A DNA stretch of 64,000 nucleotides from Variovorax sp. YR216 (GTDB lineage Bacteria; Pseudomonadota; Gammaproteobacteria; Burkholderiales; Burkholderiaceae_C), in NCBI RefSeq assembly GCF_900107745.1, contig NZ_FNRO01000001.1, positions 434,001 to 498,000 on the forward strand. Reading direction: 5' to 3'. Position 1 is the stretch's first letter. Each line of letters starts with the position of its first letter. The notes beneath the pieces are model-generated. The model worked only from the letters and a program-made list of their open reading frames with translations. It made no database searches and was not told where the DNA came from. Positions 52,878-64,000 of the stretch are shown piece after piece. The position numbers and the translations under genes were made by a program.

Positions 52878-53642
52878 ATGCCGACCGAGACCGCGGCAGG
52901 CCCGCAACGCCACATCCTCTGCATGAAATGGGGCACGAAGTACGGCCCCGAGTACGTCAATCGCCTCTATGCGATGGTGCGCAGGCACCTGACTGGCGAC
53001 TTCAAGTTCGTCTGCCTGACCGACAACGGTGCAGGGATTCGCAGCGAAGTCGAGTGCTATCCGATCCCCCCGCTCGACCTGGAACTGGCTCCCGGCCAGG
53101 TCGACCGCGCCTGGAAGAAGCTGACGACCTTCGAATCCGACCTTCACGGATTGCGCGGAACGGCGCTCTTCATCGATCTCGACGTCGTGATCGTCGGCAG
53201 CTTGGACGAATTCTTCGAGTATCCGGGCGAGTTCCTCATCATTCACGACTACGAGCGCCCTTGGCGGCGCCGACGCATCACCGGGAACTCCTCGGTCTAC
53301 CGGTTCGAACTGGGGGCTCACCCGGACGTGCTGGCGTACTTCCGCCAGAACATGGACAAGGTGCAGGAGGAGTTCCGCAACGAGCAGACCTACCTGTCCG
53401 ACTTCATGTACCGCAAGGGCACCCTCGCCTACTGGCCTGAAGCCTGGTGCCCGAGTTTCAAGTACCACGGCATCCCGACGTGGCCGACCAACTACTGGAA
53501 GGAACCTTTTGTGCCCGAGGGCGCGAAGATCATGGTCTTTCACGGGGAATGCAATCCCCCGGATGCATTGGCCGGTCGGCGCAACCGCCGCTTCAGGTTC
53601 ATCCGGCCGGCGCGCTGGATCACGCAGTTCTGGCAGACCTGA
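52878..53642 (+). CDS. Glycosyltransferase-like protein (GT8-type fold)
   Basis: 254 residues. Nucleotide-sugar site with the DxD motif TALFIDLDVVIVGSLDEFF (Asp97/Asp99 region), and KFVCLTDN near the N-terminus, as in glycogenin/LPS galactosyltransferase-like enzymes. The C-terminal part WPEAWCPSFKYHGIPTWP is found in a group of uncharacterised proteins with this fold. ATG two bases after the yhbY stop, so coupled to it. Acceptor unknown. Confidence 0.8.
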   Translation: MPTETAAGPQRHILCMKWGTKYGPEYVNRLYAMVRRHLTGDFKFVCLTDNGAGIRSEVECYPIPPLDLELAPGQVDRAWKKLTTFESDLHGLRGTALFIDLDVVIVGSLDEFFEYPGEFLIIHDYERPWRRRRITGNSSVYRFELGAHPDVLAYFRQNMDKVQEEFRNEQTYLSDFMYRKGTLAYWPEAWCPSFKYHGIPTWPTNYWKEPFVPEGAKIMVFHGECNPPDALAGRRNRRFRFIRPARWITQFWQT

Positions 53643-53675
53643 CGACCCGCCCCGCCGGGCCGGTGTCGGTCGGGT

Positions 53676-54089
53676 TCAGTCCCGCACGCGCCCCATCCGC
53701 CAAAGCAGTGCACCGGCGCACAGCCACTGGCCGAGGTACATGCCGCTGCCGAGCGAGTGCCAGAGCCTGAGGTTCTCGCGTGCAAGGATCCGTGGCGCGA
53801 CGGCGTACTGCTGGAGCAACGCGAGCAACATCGCCGTCACGATCAGGATGACGCCGATCCGATCGGCGTCCGTCAACCGGTCGTCGGCCCTCGACCGGAA
53901 ATGAATCAGCAGAACGAGCCCGCATGCCAGCGCCACCCAGGTCTGAGCGGCAAACAGCTGGCCCGCGAAGTTGCCGGCCACGGACGGGTTGCCGAGCCGC
54001 GAGAAAAGCATCGGGACCACCAGAAAACCGATCGTCGTCAGGCTGCCCCACCAGAGCGCGGCGAGCATGAGCGCGATACGGCCCTTCAT
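53676..54089 (-). CDS. DUF4149 family membrane protein
   Basis: 137 residues with four hydrophobic segments (about 5-29, 43-63, 79-96 and 113-132). ALWWGSLTTIGFLVVPMLFSRL is typical of DUF4149. Sits 11 bases after greA, the normal partner in Burkholderiales. Function unknown. Confidence 0.88.
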   Translation of the reverse strand: MKGRIALMLAALWWGSLTTIGFLVVPMLFSRLGNPSVAGNFAGQLFAAQTWVALACGLVLLIHFRSRADDRLTDADRIGVILIVTAMLLALLQQYAVAPRILARENLRLWHSLGSGMYLGQWLCAGALLWRMGRVRD

Positions 54090-54100
54090 TCGGCTTGCGC

Positions 54101-54577
54101 TCAGACGTAGCTGACCGAAACGATCTCGTAGCGCTTCACGCCGCCAGGTGCCTGGACCTCGGCGGTATCACCCTCTTCCTTGCCGATCAGCGCGCGAGCG
54201 ATCGGGCTCGAGACATTGATGAGACCCAGTTTCAAATCGGCTTCGTCTTCGCCGACGATCTGGTACCTGACGGCATCACCGGTGTTCTCGTCCTCGAGAT
54301 CGACGGTGGAACCGAAGACGACCTTGCCGCCTGCATCCAGCTCCGACGGGTCGATGACCTGGGCCGCCGACAGCTTGCCCTCGATGTCCTGGATGCGCCC
54401 TTCGATGAAGCCTTGGCGGTCCTTTGCCGCCTCGTACTCGGCGTTTTCGCTGATGTCGCCCTGCGCACGCGCTTCGGCGATCGAGTTGATGACGCCCGGT
54501 CGGTCGACCGTCTTGAGCCTTTGCAGCTCTTCGCGCAGTTTCTCGGCACCGCGCTTGGTAATCGGAATGGTGGCCAT
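54101..54577 (-). CDS. greA: Transcription elongation factor GreA
   Basis: 158 residues. N-terminal coiled coil with the acidic tip [14 protein letters not shown] (residues about 41-54) that stimulates RNA cleavage in stalled RNA polymerase, and the C-terminal FKBP-like domain ([23 protein letters not shown]). Start preceded by CTGGAGC. A terminator-like hairpin lies in its leader. Confidence 0.97.
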   Translation of the reverse strand: MATIPITKRGAEKLREELQRLKTVDRPGVINSIAEARAQGDISENAEYEAAKDRQGFIEGRIQDIEGKLSAAQVIDPSELDAGGKVVFGSTVDLEDENTGDAVRYQIVGEDEADLKLGLINVSSPIARALIGKEEGDTAEVQAPGGVKRYEIVSVSYV

Positions 54578-54587
54578 TGTTTGCTCC

Positions 54588-54622
54588 AGAAAGCGAAACC
54601 GCCGAACGCTGCCGTTCGGCGG
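54588..54622 (-). terminator. Terminator-like hairpin in the greA leader
   Basis: On the minus strand CCGCCGAACG and CGTTCGGCGG (54613-54622 and 54599-54608, four-base loop) form a perfect 10-bp stem followed by TTTCGCTTTCT. It lies 11-45 bases before the greA ATG and after the Kdo hydroxylase stop. It could end the car-kdoO transcript or attenuate greA. Confidence 0.65.
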
Positions 54623-54640
54623 TCGATGGGAGAGAAATGA

Positions 54641-55510
54641 TCAGACGAGCTGGCGTCCGGTCAGCCGGCTCAGGATGGCGAGCGGGCTCGATTCGGGATT
54701 GTATTGCCTCGCGGCCGGCAGATGCAGCGTCTGCTCGAGCATGTACTGGCCCGCCATCACCGCGTGTGACGTCTGGTCCGAGAAGCAGACCCACACCGAA
54801 CCGGCCGGGAACGGCACGGTCTGCTGCTCGGAGTTCTTCTGGTACTCGAGATCCGACTTCATGCCATCGTGCAACTGCAGCATGAGATGGTCGTACTCGC
54901 TGCGCAGCGACTTCGTCACGCGCAGTGCGCGCAACAGTCGCGCCTGGAGACGCGAATACGGCTTGGCGCGCGGCAGAAAGCGTCGCGCGACCGCCTCGAA
55001 CGGCTCGCCGACGCGCCAGACTCGTGGCGCACCCTCCGGATTGGCGTTGGTGAACACGCGAAGGATGCGTTCGCCGTAGTTGGGTCGAGACGGAAAGGCA
55101 TCGACGTGCAGCCGGCGGTCATCCGCCCGCCACGACTGCACGCGCGTTTCGACCTGCGCCGGCCGGTAGCTGGTTGGCGCCAGTCGCAGCGCCGGCGTGT
55201 AGTGCGGCAACAGTCCATGGATCAACTGCTGCGCCTGCGCGCGAAAGCGCCCGACCATCGCAGCCACCGCCTGCTGCCGCGCCTCATCGCCCTCCACGCC
55301 TTTCAGGCGCCCCTGCGCATCGAGGCTGATGTTGCGGACCTTGGGCGACAGCACCTTGGGCGACAGCAGCGCCCGCTCCTCGGGAAGGATGTCGAACCCG
55401 AGCCGGGGGAAGTACAGAACCTTCCCCGCCTCGAGCGCCGCGATCCATGCCTCGTTGGGCACCGCGGCATTCCAGTCGGCCAGATCGAGTTCGACGAGCT
55501 GCGATTCCAT
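54641..55510 (-). CDS. kdoO: Kdo 3-hydroxylase family protein
   Basis: 289 residues. Family PF11004 (Kdo hydroxylase), Fe(II)/2-oxoglutarate dioxygenases that turn Kdo of lipid A-Kdo2 into Ko. Iron ligands His135 and Asp137 in RRLHVDAFPSRP and a distal His in CFSDQTSHAVMAGQYMLEQT. The N-terminal region VLYFPRLGFDIL is characteristic. An exact 15-base tandem duplication (55338-55367) gives SPKVLSPKV. Located 17 bases after carB. Activity is inferred from the family. Confidence 0.88.
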   Translation of the reverse strand: MESQLVELDLADWNAAVPNEAWIAALEAGKVLYFPRLGFDILPEERALLSPKVLSPKVRNISLDAQGRLKGVEGDEARQQAVAAMVGRFRAQAQQLIHGLLPHYTPALRLAPTSYRPAQVETRVQSWRADDRRLHVDAFPSRPNYGERILRVFTNANPEGAPRVWRVGEPFEAVARRFLPRAKPYSRLQARLLRALRVTKSLRSEYDHLMLQLHDGMKSDLEYQKNSEQQTVPFPAGSVWVCFSDQTSHAVMAGQYMLEQTLHLPAARQYNPESSPLAILSRLTGRQLV

Positions 55511-55527
55511 GGACCGCCTTTCAGAGG

Positions 55528-58747
<3,220 letters not shown>

Positions 58748-58755
<8 letters not shown>

Positions 58756-59932
58756 TCTTCTGCCCCTCTTTGTGCGTTTGCATGAGTGCCGTGAAGCGGT
58801 CGAACAGGTAGCCGATGTCGTGCGGGCCTGGCGAAGCCTCCGGGTGACCCTGGAAGCAGAACGCCGGCTTGTCGGTGCGGGCGAGACCCTGGAGCGTGTT
58901 GTCGAACAGGCTCACATGCGTCGGGCGCAGGTTGGCCGGCAGGCTCTTCTCGTCCACTGCGAAGCCGTGGTTCTGGCTGGTGATGCTCACCCGGCCGTTG
59001 TCGAGGTCCTTCACCGGATGGTTTGCGCCGTGATGGCCGAACTTCATCTTGAAGGTCTTCGCGCCCGAGGCCAGCGCCATGATCTGGTGGCCGAGGCAGA
59101 TGCCGAACACCGGGATACCGGTTTCGATCAGCTGGCGAGTCGAATCGATGGCGTAGTCGCAGGGCTCCGGATCGCCCGGGCCGTTGGCCAGGAAGATGCC
59201 GTCCGGTCGCAGCTTCAGCACGTCGGCCGCCGGCGTCTGGGCCGGCACGACCGTGATGCGCGCGCCGCGCTGGGCCAGCATGCGCAGGATGTTCTTCTTG
59301 ACGCCGTAGTCGAAAGCGACGACGTGGAAACGGGGCGTGATCTGCACGCCGTAGCCCGAGCCGAGCTTCCACTCGGTCTGGGTCCATTCGTATGTTTCCT
59401 TGACGGACACGACCTTGGCCAGATCGAGGCCGGCCATGCTGGGCGCGGCTTTTGCGGCGGCGATGGCCTTGTCGATCAGAGCCTGGGTGACCGCTTCACC
59501 TTCGGCCAAGCCGAGGATGCAGCCGTTCTGCGCGCCGTTGGTGCGCAGATGACGGGTGAGCTTGCGGGTATCGATGTTGGCAATGGCAACCGTCTTGCCT
59601 CGAACGAGGTACTCGTTCAGCGTTTCCGACTTGCGGAAGTTCGACGCGACGCGCGGCAGGTCCTTGATGATCAGGCCCGCGGCATGGATCTTGTCGGCTT
59701 CGATGTCTTCCTCGTTGACGCCGTAATTGCCGATGTGAGGATATGTGAGCGTCACGATCTGCTGGCAATAGCTCGGGTCGGTCAGGATTTCCTGGTAACC
59801 GGTCATTGCGGTGTTGAACACCACTTCGCCGGTCGTGGCGCCGGTGGCGCCGATCGAGTTGCCGAGAAAGACCGTGCCGTCTGCAAGCGCCAGGATGGCG
59901 GACGGGAATTTTCCCTTGAGAGACAAAAGCAC
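58748..59932 (-). CDS. carA: Carbamoyl-phosphate synthase small chain (glutaminase)
   Basis: 394 residues. Supplies ammonia from glutamine to CarB. Catalytic Cys in [13 protein letters not shown], His/Glu in [14 protein letters not shown] start at 59932 gives [16 protein letters not shown], the family N-terminus; an upstream ATG at 59959 would add nine unconserved residues. 137 bases of leader up to the methyltransferase gene show no evident riboswitch. Confidence 0.96.
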
Positions 59933-60069
59933 TGGGATCTCCGGATGGATGACGCCCAAAGCGAACCCAAGATGTGACTCGCGGGTCGCGACTTTCGTCG
60001 AGGAGTTGGCTTGCGTGCGCTGAGGGCGGGGTATGTTCGGGAAAGCCCTTGATTATAGCCGGCGCAAGG

Positions 60070-60846
60070 TCACGACTTTGCCCCTACAGCGCTTGCGTGC
60101 AAGCAAATTGCGGCTGCGGCAGCGACATTCAGGGACTCCTCGCCGCCCGGCTGCGCGATTCGCATGTGCCTTGCCGCCCGTGCCTCCAGTTCAGCCGATA
60201 CGCCCTGCCCCTCGTGCCCCATGAGCCAGGCGCAGGGAAACGGCAATTCGGCCCGGTGCAGCCAGTCGCCGCGATGCGAGCTCGTCGCGACGCAAGGGAC
60301 CTGAAGCGCATCGAGTGCGGCGATCTCGACACCTTCGATCAGCCTGAGCCCGAAATGCGCGCCCATGCCGGCGCGCAGCACCTTCGGGGACCACAGCGCG
60401 GCGGTCCCTTTCAAGGCGATCACTTGTTTGAAGCCGAACGCCGCGGCGCTGCGCAGGATGGAGCCGACGTTCCCGGCGTCCTGCAGGCGGTCGAGAACCA
60501 CGGTGGGCGTATGGGATTCGACCTGGGGACGCTCCGGCAGATCGAGCACGAATCCCATGTGCGCGGGCGATTCGAGCCCGCTGATGCCGGCCATGAGCGC
60601 GTCGGCGACGATGACGGTCTTGTCGGCTGCATCGGCCCATTCCACACGTGCCGACGGCCAGATCGATTCCGTGAACAACGCGATCGAGGCCCGAACGCTC
60701 CGCTCGCGGGCAGCCCTGCAGAGATGGTCTCCCTCGAGCCAGATCCGTCCGGCCTTCCGGTAGGCGCCGGGCTCGTGCGAGAGCTTCCGCAGTTCCTTGA
60801 GCAGCGGGTTGTCGCGCGAGGTGATGTGAGCGGGCTCGGACGTCAT
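60070..60846 (-). CDS. TrmH/SpoU family RNA methyltransferase
   Basis: 258 residues. N-terminal substrate-binding domain ([20 protein letters not shown]) and SPOUT knot with motif 1 [15 protein letters not shown], motif 2 MGHEGQGVS and motif 3 [17 protein letters not shown]. 2-prime-O-ribose methylation of rRNA or tRNA; target undetermined. Four-base overlap with rnhB. Confidence 0.92.
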   Translation of the reverse strand: MTSEPAHITSRDNPLLKELRKLSHEPGAYRKAGRIWLEGDHLCRAARERSVRASIALFTESIWPSARVEWADAADKTVIVADALMAGISGLESPAHMGFVLDLPERPQVESHTPTVVLDRLQDAGNVGSILRSAAAFGFKQVIALKGTAALWSPKVLRAGMGAHFGLRLIEGVEIAALDALQVPCVATSSHRGDWLHRAELPFPCAWLMGHEGQGVSAELEARAARHMRIAQPGGEESLNVAAAAAICLHASAVGAKS

Positions 60847-61526
60847 GGCGCGATCCGGATCTCGACATCGGTCGTCTGCAGCATGGCCTCGCCGACCACC
60901 TGGATGCCCGCCGTCCCGCCCGAATCGCGCGCCAGCACGGCCGCGACCGGACTGAACGATCTCCGGTGGTGCACGCACGCGCCGTGGCGATCCAGTGCCT
61001 CGAGGTGCTCGGGCGTGCCATAACCCTTGTGACCGGCGAAACCATAGTGCGGGAACTCGGCATGCAGTTGCTCGCAAAGCCGGTCGCGGTACACCTTCGC
61101 AAGGATCGACGCCGCCGAGATCGCCTTGACGCGGGCATCGCCCTTGACGACAGCTTCCGCCAAGACATCCAGCGTCGGCAGCCGGTTGCCGTCCACCAGC
61201 ACCTTCGCCGGCTTGAGCCGCAACCCTTCGACCGCCCGGCGCATCGCGAGCATGGTCGCCTGCAGGATGTTGTGGGTGTCGATCTCCTCCACGCTGGCCT
61301 GCGCGATGGAGCAGCACAGCGCCTTGGCCAGGATCTGGTCGTTGAGCTTCTCGCGCTGCAGGGCGGTCAGTGTTTTCGAATCCGCCAGGCCGCGGATCGG
61401 TCGCTGGTCGTCCAGGATCACCGCCGCGGCAACGACCGGCCCTGCCAGCGGGCCCCGTCCCGCCTCGTCGACACCGGCCATCAGGCCCGGCGCATCCCAA
61501 GCCAGCGTGGCCTGCTCAGCCTTCAA
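60843..61526 (-). CDS. rnhB: Ribonuclease HII
   Basis: 227 residues. Cleaves RNA in RNA-DNA hybrids. Catalytic [18 protein letters not shown] and [14 protein letters not shown] start at 61526 ([13 protein letters not shown]) inside the end of lpxB (11-base overlap); the next in-frame ATG would cut into the conserved GVDEAG region. Confidence 0.95.
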   Translation of the reverse strand: MKAEQATLAWDAPGLMAGVDEAGRGPLAGPVVAAAVILDDQRPIRGLADSKTLTALQREKLNDQILAKALCCSIAQASVEEIDTHNILQATMLAMRRAVEGLRLKPAKVLVDGNRLPTLDVLAEAVVKGDARVKAISAASILAKVYRDRLCEQLHAEFPHYGFAGHKGYGTPEHLEALDRHGACVHHRRSFSPVAAVLARDSGGTAGIQVVGEAMLQTTDVEIRIAP

Positions 61527-62676
61527 GAACTTTCTGGATCGCATCGGCGCACAGTGTCGGCGTATCGCGCAGCAAGTCGGCATGCATGGCGCAAAAACGT
61601 TGTTGCAAGGCGTGAATCCTCTCGGGCGCATCGAGCCACTCGAGGGTGGCCTCGGCCAACGCTTGCGGCGTTGCGCGGTCCTGCAGCACCTCGGGCACGA
61701 CGAATTCGCCCGCAAGAATGTTGGGCAGGCCGACCCAGGGCTGAAGCTGCTTGTGGCGCATGATCAGGTTCCAGGTCAGTGAATTCATGTGATACGAGAT
61801 CACCATCGGCCGCTTGAAGAGTGCCGCCTCGAGCGTGGCGGTTCCACTCGCGATCAGGGTCACGTCGCAAGCCGCGAGCGCAGCATGGGATTGGCCGTGA
61901 AGGAGCTTCACGTGACCCGCCATTCCGCTGGCGTGCAGCAATTGCTCCACCTCGCCGCGAAGGGTTGGCAGAACCGGCACGATGAACTGCAGCGACGGCC
62001 TCACCTTGCGCATGAGTGCGGCGGCAGCAAAGAACCTCGGGGCGATGTGACGAACCTCCGAGAGGCGGCTTCCCGGGAGCAGCGCGACCACGGCGGCATC
62101 GGCGTCCAGCCCGATCGCGGCGCGAGCCGCTGCGCGATCCGGCACCATCGGGATGACCTTGGCGAGCGGATGGCCGACGTAGGTCGCATCGACGCCGTGC
62201 TTGGCGAGAAGCTCGGGCTCGAACGGGAAGATGCAAAGCACGTGATCGGCCGCGGCGCGCAGTTTCACGACGCGCTCCGGCCGCCACGCCCAGATCGAGG
62301 GGCAGACGAAATGCGCCGTCTTGATGCCGCTCGTGCGCAAGCCGGCCTCGAGATCGAGATTGAAATCCGGCGCATCGACGCCGATGAAGATGTCCGGGCG
62401 TTCAACAAGGAGCCGGGCCCGAAGCTGACGACGGATGCCGGCGATCTCTGCGTAGTGCCGCAGGACTTCGATATAGCCGCGTACCGCAAGCTTCTCCTGC
62501 GGCCACCAGGATTCGAAGCCGCGCGACAGCATCTGAGGCCCCCCGATGCCGACTGCCTTCATGGCGGGCCAACGCGCCTGCAGGCCGTCGAGCATCAGGC
62601 CCGCCAGCAAGTCGCCCGAAGCCTCGCCCGCGACCAGCGAAAACTGCCGCTGCGTTTCAGACACGGGACAACTCAA
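61516..62676 (-). CDS. lpxB: Lipid A disaccharide synthase
   Basis: 386 residues. Joins UDP-diacylglucosamine and lipid X. Motifs [13 protein letters not shown] and [23 protein letters not shown] (about residues 277-299), and GSRLSEV. TTG start in a TTGA overlap with the lpxA stop; GTG four codons later (62664) is possible. Confidence 0.96.
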   Translation of the reverse strand: MSCPVSETQRQFSLVAGEASGDLLAGLMLDGLQARWPAMKAVGIGGPQMLSRGFESWWPQEKLAVRGYIEVLRHYAEIAGIRRQLRARLLVERPDIFIGVDAPDFNLDLEAGLRTSGIKTAHFVCPSIWAWRPERVVKLRAAADHVLCIFPFEPELLAKHGVDATYVGHPLAKVIPMVPDRAAARAAIGLDADAAVVALLPGSRLSEVRHIAPRFFAAAALMRKVRPSLQFIVPVLPTLRGEVEQLLHASGMAGHVKLLHGQSHAALAACDVTLIASGTATLEAALFKRPMVISYHMNSLTWNLIMRHKQLQPWVGLPNILAGEFVVPEVLQDRATPQALAEATLEWLDAPERIHALQQRFCAMHADLLRDTPTLCADAIQKVLEG

Positions 62677-63461
62677 CGCGCGATGCCGCGCGTGGCACCG
62701 GCGAGGAATTCACTCATCATGGCGATGTCCGACGCCGCTTCGGGCATTTCGGCAGCCAGCGCCTCGATCGCGGTGCGCGCCTCGTTCAGCGTCTTGCCCT
62801 GGCGGTACAGGAGCCGGTGCATCTGCTTCACCGCCGCGATCCGGGCCGGCGAGAAGTCGCGGCGACGCAAGCCGACCACGTTGAATCCGTGCACCGCGAG
62901 TGGATTGCCATCCACCAGCATGAAAGGCGGTACGTCCTGCGAGACCGCACTGGCAAAACCGAGCATCGCATGGGCACCGACCGACACGAACTGGTGAATA
63001 CCGGTCAACCCGCCCACGGTCACCCAGTCGGCGAGGTGCACATGACCGGCCAGCGTCGTGTTGTTGGCGAGCGTGGTGTGGTCATCGATACGGCAGTCAT
63101 GCGCGATGTGCGTGTACGCCATGATCCAGTTATCGTTGCCCACCCTCGTCACGCCACCCGCACCGGGCACGCCGATGTTGAACGTGCAGAATTCGCGGAT
63201 CGTATTGCGGTCGCCGATCACCAACTCCGTGGGCTCCCCGGCGTACTTCTTGTCCTGCGGCACAGCGCCCAACGACGCGAACTGGAAAATCCGGTTGTCG
63301 CGGCCAATGGTGGTCCTGCCCTCGATCACGGCGTGCGCGGCAATCGTCGTCCCCGCACCGACCCGCACGTGCGGGCCGATCACGGCGTAGGGACCGACAC
63401 TCACCGTCGGGTCGAGTTCGGCCTGGGGGTCGACGATCGCCGTCGAATGAATCAGCGTCAT
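62673..63461 (-). CDS. lpxA: UDP-N-acetylglucosamine acyltransferase
   Basis: 262 residues. First step of lipid A synthesis. Left-handed beta-helix hexapeptides ([16 protein letters not shown] and following) and the catalytic His in [11 protein letters not shown]. Start at 63461 ([12 protein letters not shown]), 11 bases after fabZ. Confidence 0.97.
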   Translation of the reverse strand: MTLIHSTAIVDPQAELDPTVSVGPYAVIGPHVRVGAGTTIAAHAVIEGRTTIGRDNRIFQFASLGAVPQDKKYAGEPTELVIGDRNTIREFCTFNIGVPGAGGVTRVGNDNWIMAYTHIAHDCRIDDHTTLANNTTLAGHVHLADWVTVGGLTGIHQFVSVGAHAMLGFASAVSQDVPPFMLVDGNPLAVHGFNVVGLRRRDFSPARIAAVKQMHRLLYRQGKTLNEARTAIEALAAEMPEAASDIAMMSEFLAGATRGIAR

Positions 63462-63472
63462 GCCACGTAGGA

Positions 63473-63916
63473 TCAGTTGATCTGGCGCATCGCGCACATC
63501 AGGGTGGCCTCGCAAGCCAGTTCCGCACCGACGGACGCCTTGCCCTTGAACTTCGAGATGCCGGCCTTCATGCGCTCGATCTCGACTTCCAGCGTCAGCT
63601 GGTCGCCCGGCTCCACGGGACGCTTGAAGCGCGCGCCGTCGATCGCCGCGAAGTAGTAGATCGTGTTGTCGTCGGGCACGATGTCGAGCGAATGGAACGA
63701 AAGCAGCGCCGCTGCCTGCGCCATCGCCTCGAGCATGAGCACGCCCGGCATCACGGGCCGGTGCGGGAAATGGCCATTGAAGAACGGCTCGTTCATCGTC
63801 ACGTTCTTGATCGCCGTGATGCGCTTGCCTTTCTCCATCTCGATCACGCGATCCACAAGCAGGAACGGGTAGCGGTGAGGAAGCAGCTTGAGGATTTGAT
63901 GGATATCGAGCGTCAT
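63473..63916 (-). CDS. fabZ: 3-hydroxyacyl-ACP dehydratase FabZ
   Basis: 147 residues. Hot-dog fold dehydratase; catalytic His in [12 protein letters not shown] and Glu in LEAMAQAA. N-terminal [14 protein letters not shown]. Competes with LpxA for 3-hydroxyacyl-ACP, hence the shared operon. ATG overlaps the lpxD stop by two bases. Confidence 0.98.
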   Translation of the reverse strand: MTLDIHQILKLLPHRYPFLLVDRVIEMEKGKRITAIKNVTMNEPFFNGHFPHRPVMPGVLMLEAMAQAAALLSFHSLDIVPDDNTIYYFAAIDGARFKRPVEPGDQLTLEVEIERMKAGISKFKGKASVGAELACEATLMCAMRQIN

Positions 63917-64000
63917 GATTTCTTGTCCTGCATCGTCATTTTTTCCAGCGCCTTGAGGCGCTCGCGCAGACTGTGCAGTTGCTTGAGCGTGGCTGCATTC
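63913..64000 (-). CDS. lpxD: UDP-3-O-acylglucosamine N-acyltransferase, C-terminal end only
   Basis: Only the last 28 codons are in the window. They read [20 protein letters not shown] and then MTMQDKKS, the helical C-terminus of LpxD that packs against the trimer. Identified from this helix and from the invariant order lpxD-fabZ-lpxA-lpxB. The body of the gene lies to the right of base 64000. Confidence 0.8.
   Translation of the reverse strand, partial: NAATLKQLHSLRERLKALEKMTMQDKKS

Overview
The window is about 66% G+C, almost fully coding, and reads as chromosome of a betaproteobacterium of the Comamonadaceae, most likely Variovorax or a close relative. This rests on gene orders typical of Burkholderiales: xseA divergent from exbB-exbD-lpxK-trm112-kdsB-adk; yhbY divergent from rlmE-ftsH-folP-glmM; lpxD-fabZ-lpxA-lpxB-rnhB; carA-carB-greA. 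A GC-rich intergenic repeat of a kind I associate with Comamonadaceae is also present. The genus is inference. I found no tRNA, rRNA, CRISPR array, transposase, integrase or clear pseudogene.

Layout. 1-3540: an ECF sigma factor with its NrsF-type membrane anti-sigma factor, divergent from a four-gene bufferin (copper-binding modified peptide) operon. Both sides of the divergent gap carry a perfectly spaced sigma-F-type promoter motif. 3594-13025: a pyrimidine-scavenging locus with the three URC uracil-catabolism genes (GTP-cyclohydrolase-II-like protein, DUF1688 protein, uracil phosphoribosyltransferase), a BMP/NupABC-type ABC transporter and a CodA-type cytosine deaminase. 13039-18642: an AraC regulator divergent from a BBE-type FAD oxidoreductase and a TTC38-like repeat protein, with three helically phased operator-like repeats between them; then an alpha/beta hydrolase and a peroxiredoxin-like protein. 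18659-26395 (minus strand): GNAT, exonuclease I, cardiolipin synthase, ClpA, ClpS and isocitrate dehydrogenase. 26586-28216: small exported proteins and Fe superoxide dismutase.

28265-33637: exonuclease VII, then an ExbB/ExbD, lipid A kinase, CMP-Kdo synthetase and adenylate kinase operon. 33638-36290: a minus-strand asparaginase operon facing lexA, which has two tandem SOS boxes. 36436-41237: a small orphan protein, a D-2-hydroxyacid dehydrogenase with an MFS exporter, and a FimV-like polar protein. 41321-46831: a fatty-acid oxidation locus whose APH-like kinase and ACAD10/11-type acyl-CoA dehydrogenase suggest 4-hydroxy-acid breakdown. 46884-52875: glmM, folP, ftsH, rlmE and yhbY. 52878-59932: a glycosyltransferase, greA, a Kdo 3-hydroxylase and carAB. 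60070-64000: an rRNA/tRNA methyltransferase, rnhB and the lipid A initiation genes lpxB, lpxA, fabZ and lpxD (cut by the window edge).

The coherent accessory systems are three. The bufferin locus is a metal-stress regulon with its own sigma factor. The URC locus could import cytosine or nucleosides, deaminate cytosine to uracil, ribosylate it and open the ring. The kinase/ACAD locus is a beta-oxidation branch. Envelope biogenesis is spread through the window (lpxK, kdsB, kdoO, lpxABD, fabZ, cls).
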